A stretch of DNA of 64,000 bases from assembly GCA_022661535.1 (NCBI GenBank), contig JAKULF010000010.1, positions 1,984,001-2,048,000 on the forward strand, in the 5' to 3' direction. The notes under the pieces were generated by a model. The model was not told the origin of the DNA. It searched no databases and saw nothing but the letters and a program-made list of their open reading frames with translations. The position numbers and the translations under genes are program-made. Source of the stretch: Eutypa lata. Lineage: Eukaryota; Ascomycota; Sordariomycetes; Xylariales; Diatrypaceae. Positions 57,180 to 64,000 of the stretch are shown here, piece by piece (within the stretch, counting starts at the first letter, position 1; each line of letters opens with the position of its first letter).

Positions 57180-58570
57180 TCAAGCTCGGCCGAGTTTAAT
57201 CTTAACTATGAATATCAAGTACATGGCTGCTGCCTTGAGAAATGCAAATATTGACCCTTGTCCAAACACTCCCACCAACCTATTTAGTAGCCACATGCTC
57301 TGTGCGTAAATCCGTGTCTTACGGGTCCATGCATCATGCATTATCTTTCCATGGTGGACTTCGTCCAAAGCGAGACTATGGAAAGCGGCTTGCTCGGTGG
57401 CGAGGCCAACATGGGGCCTAAAGGTGGTTAGAGCATCGCCCACCAGCACGACATGGCCATCGTAAAAGCTTGGCGCAGTGCACAAGACGTCGTTGATTTT
57501 GGTGACAAAGGGTGAGTGTGTCTTTTCAAGCAGCTCCGCGAAAGGAGAGGCCATCTGTGGTAGTACAGAAGTCCGGACACGGTCCCACGTGGAAGAACGG
57601 ATGAGCCCTCGTGGGACCGTGTTGCGGTGGCAATATCCGTTGATGTCGGTAAATATTTCATCCATTTCAGGGGAGCCATCGACAACATTGTAGTACCAAA
57701 CCCAATTTAGGAGGCGTTTGCCGGGTTCCATATTCCCGTCTTCTGTGGGGATGACGTAGCTTTGGAAAAAGAGGTACAGTATTAGCAATAAGCCGGGGAA
57801 GGAATATAAGAAATTGGATCTATCGAGGTTGTACTTACCATACCATATAGGTACGTTTCATGATGTCAAATGAAAGCCGGCCATTGAAGTAAAGGGCAGT
57901 CTCCGGTGATACCATCTCCTCCGGAACAGTACCTCTCCAAGAAACATAGCCGGCGTATTCCTTGGTAGCAGGGGCATGGACCAAACCACGAACACATGAA
58001 TGAAGACCGTCGGCACCGATGACTAAATCTGCATCGATGCTCACTCGCTTGCTATCATGAATATCTTCATAATAGACTGTCACAGCATCATGCGAATACT
58101 GCAGATCTGTGACGCGCTTTCCCGTGAGATACGAGGCGTTCCCATCTTTCTTGTATGGTGATGGGGGGTTGGGGCAGACAGTTGAGGCAAATTGGTCGAA
58201 GTTAGCTCGTAAGATTCGATATAGATAGACCCAGTTGGAAAGCTTCAAGCCTCCACGAGTGGTCAAGAAGTCCGGTCGTTTGCGGTACGCGAAGTGTCTA
58301 GAAAGCGCGGGTATAGATGCATTTAAACCGGTGGCATCAAACCTGCGCAAGAATTCCTCGACATTCGCTCCAAAACCGATGCCCGCTTCGTGGCTAAATC
58401 GCTCGGAGCCAGCGTCCTGCTCGAGAATGGTGACGTTGTGACCCTGACGCTTAAGCCTCAGGCCTTGCATCAGCCCGGCTAAGGACCCGCCGACCTAGGA
58501 GAAAGTTCTTGAGGAGATAATCAAATTAGAGAGAATAGATAAAACTTACTATTACAATAGTCTGGGGCAT
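57180..58570 (-). CDS. FAD-dependent monooxygenase (class A flavoprotein hydroxylase type)
   Basis: 418-aa flavin monooxygenase. Exons 58570-58550 (only 21 nt: MPQTIVI), 58494-57839 and 57759-57180. The first two join to give the FAD-binding VIVGGSLAGL (GxGxxG-type). ADLVIGADGLHS is the conserved DG motif that binds FAD/NAD(P)H. LVGDALTTFRPHVGLATEQAAF is the second FAD motif (GD). The variant PHVG with Arg before it is seen in several secondary-metabolite hydroxylases and epoxidases. The C-terminal ~25 residues (FAFLKAAAMYLIFIVKIKL) are hydrophobic and may touch or span the membrane. Likely hydroxylates or epoxidises a pathway intermediate together with the neighbouring P450. Substrate unknown. 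Confidence 0.92.
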
Positions 58571-59939
58571 CTTGTCATCTCGTATCATACAGCTAGCTGG
58601 TTTAGCTTCTTTGGTAGCTCTAGTATTTCCGACAGAACACCCCGTTGGAAAATAATAGACAAGACAGACAGATACTCAGCCGACTACGAGTCCGATTTTC
58701 TCCGTTCCAGATGCCTGCCCCTCTATCTAGACAAATGCATCCAATTGGTTAAATACTTCAGTAAGGGCCATGTTGTGCTACATGACGCATAAGGATGAAA
58801 TATAAGCATTCCCGTAGTTGCTTGTTTCTCGGGTAGCATTGATTTAAGCGTTGACGTGTATACTTCTACTGAGACAATGTAGGTACATAGGCTGATAGGT
58901 GCCTTGCCATCCCACGTTGTCTGCTGGTCTGCAGAATCCAAACTCTATACATCACTGTTTGATGTAACCGTTCGGGATGTATGTCAGACCCGACTACTGA
59001 CTGGAGCCAACGGACAAACTTAGCCCGCTTCTTCCCTTCGGCATTCGCAGTTTGGACGTTAAGAGGTCCTACATAATGTAAATAGGACGGCCTGCTCAAT
59101 GATACGAGGACGGATCAATGCTACCTAAATCAAGTTTATGTGAACTTTCAGCCGTTGTCGATCATTGCTACCACCCTGCTCTTTCCGTCTGGTTGCATTA
59201 AGTACGTACGACTGGTTGGGTTTTCTGTCTCTATATGTATCCTGCAGTATCACCATCAACTATAACCGGGGCCACTACCTTAGCTCTATTAATAAACTCA
59301 GCCTGCTTCATTGTCACGAATATAAAGATGGTCATTGGCGAATCGTGATACCCACAACTGCTGCATGCCCGTCGGAACCGGGGTACCTTTTTCAACCGAC
59401 ACATCAGGGGTGCAACTATAACCAATGGACGATTGACTCCTCCGTCCCCCCCTTTTTCGCAAACCATGCCGTTAGATCCAGCATGTGCATCCAGCGCCAA
59501 GATTGGTCCGGGGTTCTCTGTTGCACCACCTTAGCCGATATCATAAGTTGTGATGCTTTTCTGATAATATAGTATCGTATTTAGAACCACCCATAACCTT
59601 ATTGCAACCTTCAATGTAGTAAGCTCAAAGCTTTTCTGCTAAAATATAGGATGACGAGCTTGATTGGCTATGGCAACTACTACATGCAGCTGGTTGGAAC
59701 GTCTGCTTATATGCATGATACCATCTATCACTCCGACTCTAACACCACTGCAACATTGTCCATTTATCACAACTCATGATTCAGAAGGCTAGATGCCATA
59801 TGGTTTGAGTTGGCATATTCGAGAGGCCAGTCTGAGAGCAACCGTACTTTTCCCACCAATATCTCGCTCTTGTTGGCCGGAAACACAAACATAATCCATT
59901 TATTTCCAGCAAAGTTTGAATCCCCAAGAGTAACTGAAA
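58571..59939. other. divergent intergenic region
   Basis: 1.4 kb between the FAD monooxygenase and the PTH11-like gene, which are divergent, so both promoters lie here. A 135-codon plus frame (59165-59572) has no recognisable domain. Confidence 0.45.
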
Positions 59940-61296
59940 ATGCAGTTGAACGAGAATGGCAGGCGTGAATTTGCGACGATAGTGGCTTGCTGCACTATCT
60001 CCATGGTAGCTGTTGCCGTCCGTTTCTGGTGCCGGTACACGTTGAAGACGAAACTCCATGCCGACGACTGGTGGATACTAGTTACTGTCGTGACATTTGT
60101 CACCGGGCAATCTGCCATACTCTGGGGTAAAGCGAATATCCCTTTCCATATCATGACAAGAGGCGACTAACTATCCGGAGGGCTTTTCAAGGGGTCAGGA
60201 GGGAGGGAAATCGAAGAGATCACTCTCGAACTGGCCAAGACACCGTCACAGGCTACAGTCATCGCTTTGCAGAATTACTTAGAGGTAGGTAAAGTCTTAG
60301 TGTTTGACTGACCATTGTTGTGATGCTCTTTCTGACAGAGGTCCAGTCTCTATTCATCGGCGTAACGATCGTTTTCTTCGTCCTATATTCCGTCAAGATG
60401 TCTATCTGTTTATTCTACCGCCAGATTTTCTCGACTCCGCAATACCGGACCATATCTCTAATAATGATGGGTGTCGCCACCGCCTGGTTCATCGGCGTCC
60501 AAATTGCCAATCTTTGCATCTGCCTCCCCATTGACATTTTCTGGCATCGAACGGAGCCTGGAAGATGCCTCAACTTCAATTTGTTTTACCTGGTCGCTGG
60601 CATAACGGAGACTGTGATAGACGCAGCAATACTGGCCCTGCCTATCAGGGCTGTCTTTACAGTTCAGATCGCCTTGAAGACCAAACTCCTTGTGTCGGGA
60701 ATCTTCCTGCTGGGAGGCTTGTAAGTCTATGTTGCATTTAGCCATTTCCGCTTGATGCTAGGACTGACTCATGATGATAGTGCAATTATTACGAACATAC
60801 TTCGTATTTATTATTCCTATCAGCCGAATACAGAGTTCAGTAAGAGCCAAGCCGAAATCTAGTGTTACGGACATGAGCTCATCTATCCACAGTTACATTT
60901 ACGAATTCCGAAATTTGGACAAATGCTCACATCACGACCGCTATACTATGCGCGTGTCTTCCGATCTACAAGCCCATTAGGGCAAAATCCGCCGACCTGT
61001 TCCGCACATTACACAACAAGTATAGTTCGACGTTACGTCATGTATTCAGCACCACGAGGATCAGAGTCTCAGAAGATACCGCGGATGGCCATGCGTCTGA
61101 CTTTCCAATGCAGAATATGGAGACCAACTCCCACCACACAGCTTTCTACCACCGCTCCCAACCACGTTCAGTTGAGTCCGACTCGGATCTTCTTCCCACG
61201 CTCCATGACGCAAATCACCCGAGTGAAGCGTCACCTTACGAGAGGGCTCTTGCACTTGAAGCGGTAAAATACCCTGGACAGTTTAAAGCTACTTAA
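59940..61296 (+). CDS. fungal rhodopsin-like (PTH11-type) integral membrane protein
   Basis: 379-aa multi-helix membrane protein. Exons 59940-60126, 60181-60288, 60339-60720, 60781-60839 and 60893-61296. Family landmarks: helix 1 ending VRFWCRYTL, HADDWWILVT, a loop rebuilt across intron 2 as NYLEVEVQSLFIGV, YSVKMSICLFYRQIF, a helix with WFIGVQIANLCICLP, a Cys pair, TETVIDAAILALPIRAV, LKTKLLVSGIFLLGGL, SEIWTNAHITTAILCACLP and a polar tail. Genes of this type recur in fungal biosynthetic clusters, where some have been proposed or shown to be needed for product formation. Here it lies between the flavin monooxygenase and the exporter, which favours a pathway role over general sensing. This is inference from context. 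Confidence 0.87.
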
Positions 61297-62372
61297 GAGT
61301 TGGATGTCCAAGCTGCAACTATTCTCAGTGGCTTCTCACGGGCTCACATGTCAAAGTTGTAAAATATAAAGACGTACATACATAGTTAATGAGTCGTGGG
61401 TAAGGGGACATTAGGTGGCTCAAATGAGACTTTATCTTAAAGTCCCAGGCTGAAAACCCACCAATCCATGTACACTCTTGGGGTCAAGTTCGAATTGCAC
61501 AATCTGCCCAGCTTCAGAGTTGCTGAATTATCATAATACCGTAGTAACTTGCTTAGAATTCATGTCTATTGTTTTGTTACTGTGACTCCATCGGATGATA
61601 AGTACGACTTGGAGAGTATAGAGCCCTCCCGATAATGAATCGAGAAAGGTACTGCATTGCAGACGATGAGTCCATAGAAATTCCGTGGTATAATCATTCT
61701 ATTGGTGAAGCAATTTAATCAGGTGGTCCATATTGTCTACTAGCCCAGCGTAACCAGCAAGGAAGGCTTAATCATGCTGAGGCACCCGTGTGGTCACAGA
61801 AAAGGGTGATAACCGGAGTTGGAAGATCTACCTGACTACCTATCTACCTCGGAAAAGGCCAGCGGCCCTTAGGTAGTTACACCATGTATCCAAGAGTTCG
61901 ACTGCACAAATGGTACCTCCTAAGGTAACAGAAGCATGCCCTAATATGTACTATGTACCCACATGTTGTGTAGCATTTAACAGGCGGATCCCATGCATAT
62001 GGTCATGTAGCATTCCTAGGTATGCAATAGGCGCAATATCCTGCCAATTTGATTGGAGTAGGCCCCAAAAAGGTACCTAGTTACATAGATACCTGACCTG
62101 TATTTTCGTACCTCATTGTAACATTGTGACTGGTATATTCGTACAAGCTTTTTATGCAACAAACCCGATAGTTTCTGATATTGCGATTTCCCTTCGCTTT
62201 TTGTTGTTACCTGCTCTCCCCACAAGCATTCGTACCATGGTAAAATCAACAGCCGGTGATCCCCTTCATTACAGTCACAAATCAGCCTCTGATTTACGAT
62301 TACCGGTCGTAGAGGCCGCCCGAAATATTTCTTACGCTGTTTAGCATCAGTTAGCAAGTCCCTAGAGCGACA
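61297..62372. other. intergenic, no gene seen
   Basis: 1.1 kb before the MFS gene. A minus 126-codon frame (62016-62396) overlaps the MFS leader and has no motif. Confidence 0.45.
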
Positions 62373-64000
62373 ATGGGGGAGCTGACGGACGAACACAAAG
62401 ATAGGGAGACTGAGGAAGTGATTGTCGAGCAGAGCGCCGATTTTGAATACATCATCGGATGGAGGCTACATCTGATCACGGCAGGGTGAGAGAGTTCCAC
62501 GCACCGATGCTCTAAAGTATACGTTAGTTAGGCTTCGATATCTAATCTGTTGAAACAACAACAGGCTTGCTCTCAGTCTGTTTTTGGTCAACTTCGAGAT
62601 CACCATCGTCAGCACGGCCCTGGTGTCCATTTCCAACGACTTACACGACTTTGGTAGAAATGGCTGGGTGGTCACCGGCTACCTGCTCACCTACACTAGT
62701 AAAAAATCAGCCCCAGTATTTTGATCGTTCCTTGTCTCCTGCTAATTTCACTTATAGGTGGACTGATCATCTGGTCCAAATTGAGCGACTTGCTGGGTCG
62801 TAAATGGACTTGCATTGCGTCCCTCTCCATCTTCATAGCCTTCTCTGGGGCTTGTGGTGGCTCACAGACCATGGTCCAACTGTATGTAGGATCATCCCTT
62901 CTGAATGTGATATGTTCACGGTGCGCTCTGACGCATTTTCTTTTTAAGGATTGTGTTCCGTATATTTCAGGGAGTTGGCGCATCTGGCATCTATGCGCTC
63001 ACGACAGTTATATTTTATGAGCTTGTACCACCTCCCAGATACCCGCAATATACGTCTCTTATCATGATTATATTCGCGGTATCGTTGGTCTTAGGCCCGA
63101 TCTTTGGAGGGCTCATCAGTGAACGGTCAACGTGGAGATGGGTATTCTTGCTCAAGTAAGTCGTATTACACCAATATCATGGAATATCGCCGCCATTTAC
63201 TGATAGCCTAGTAGTGTCCCTGCAGGTGTTGTTTCAGCAGCTATTCTCATTTTCATCATTCCAAACAATTTCCCGTATCAGGGTCGTAGCTCGCGCGTCC
63301 GGAGACTAAGCCTGGGAGCCATTGATTTTGCAGGGGCCTTGTTGATGCTTGCAGCAACTGCGCTACTCATCACGGGTCTTGAAGAGGCCGCTTCACTCTT
63401 AGATTGGAAGTCACCTAAGACACTTGGTCCTCTTTGTGCGTCGGTCGTCGCCTGGATCTTGTTCTTCATAAGTCAATGGTGGGCGAGTCGCGAATCAAAT
63501 ATCATCGAGCCAGTGTTCCCTTGGCGCCTCCTCCAGAATCGAGCCATAGTGGGGCTCTTCCTGTAGGTTCTATTTTTCTAAAGATCCTAAGTATTGTTCC
63601 AGGGATATTCTAATTCATGGCGATAGAAACTCATTCATGACTGGCGCTGTCAGTATTACTTGCATGATCCAAATTCCCATCCGGTACCAAGCCGCTGGAG
63701 CGCTGAGTCCTCTCCAAGCCGGGATCAGACTGATTCCATTCTCTGTTTCCTCGCCTATTGGCGTCATCGCCGTTGCCGCTCTTTCCAGGAAACGATTTGT
63801 GCCTCCTCTCTATTTAGCCTTCGTTGGTGAGATTCTCCAGATAATTGGTCTTGTCTTCCTATCTCGAAGTCCCCTGGATAATCTCGACTGGGGTGGGTTA
63901 TATGGACTCGAAGTGCTCATTGGTCTTGGGATGGGGTTCTGTATTGGGACTGCTACTTTGATGACGCCTTTCATCGTAGAGAAGAGAGATCTGGGTATGT
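62373..64000 (+). CDS. MFS efflux transporter, DHA2 (14-helix) type, 3' end cut by window
   Basis: Probable proton-coupled exporter of a toxic or secreted metabolite in the plasma membrane. Exons 62373-62485, 62565-62698, 62758-62881, 62949-63155, 63215-63562 and 63627 to the window edge, all in phase; roughly 430 residues visible. Short charged cytoplasmic N-terminus, then helix 1 (LALSLFLVNFEITIVSTALVS, with the D/E-x-x-I-V family pattern). Motif A is LSDLLGRKW, RIFQGVGASGIYAL follows, and the antiporter motif C is VLGPIFGG before WRWVFLLN. Further helices run to the edge (IGLGMGFCIGTATLM). All six splice borders restore continuous family sequence. Last gene in the window; the next genes to the right would show whether it belongs to a cluster with a core synthase. 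Confidence 0.93.

Noticed and set aside
59165..59572. 135-codon plus frame between FAD monooxygenase and PTH11-like gene
   Set aside because: No motif, Cys/Ser-rich random composition, antisense frame equally open.
1..64000. CRISPR arrays, bacterial operons, riboswitches
   Set aside because: The window is fungal nuclear DNA with spliced genes; no regularly spaced repeats were found.

Overview
The window reads as nuclear DNA of a filamentous ascomycete (Pezizomycotina; a more exact placement cannot be made from sequence alone). Reasons: short GT-AG introns (mostly 50-130 nt) with CTAAC/CTGAC-like branch sites in most genes, about 16 spliced genes that can be rebuilt to continuous frames, fungal-specific families (PTH11/rhodopsin-like membrane proteins, several cytochromes P450), and repeat remains with RIP-like decay. 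Exon borders below were worked out by hand from splice signals and reading phase. The spans are firmer than individual borders.

Left arm (1-12.9 kb): the 3' part of an M20D amidohydrolase, a small DUF4267-like membrane protein, a poorly resolved hypothetical gene (6.1-7.3 kb), an intronless hypothetical, a decayed ankyrin gene and a rhodopsin-like integral membrane protein. It is gene-poor. Middle-left (14.3-22.5 kb): three cytochromes P450 of clearly different families lie close together (one minus, two plus) with no backbone synthase, which suggests an oxidative tailoring patch. 23-34.5 kb: a fragment of a membrane protein gene, a small Cys-rich ORF overlapping antisense the end of a truncated M20 carboxypeptidase S-like gene, a secreted SMP-30/gluconolactonase-like protein, and a second PTH11-like gene. 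A class I O-methyltransferase follows at 35.0-36.8 kb.

Centre-right (37.5-50 kb): mainly conserved housekeeping genes: CutC, a Myb/SANT-like DNA-binding protein, the mitochondrial PGP phosphatase GEP4, origin recognition complex subunit 2, a GFA/CENP-V domain protein, an adiponectin-receptor/PAQR membrane protein and a CinA C-terminal domain protein. It is followed by a frameshifted pseudogene of an L-aminoadipate reductase-type (LYS2-like) carrier-reductase end and by a roughly 1.1 kb repeat element: two ~130 bp direct repeats flanking an extremely AT-rich core.

Right arm (54.4-64 kb): P450, FAD-dependent monooxygenase, PTH11-like membrane protein and an MFS efflux transporter cut by the window edge. 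This looks like the flank of a secondary-metabolite cluster whose core enzyme, if there is one, lies to the right of the window. No RNA gene, CRISPR array or intact transposase was recognised.
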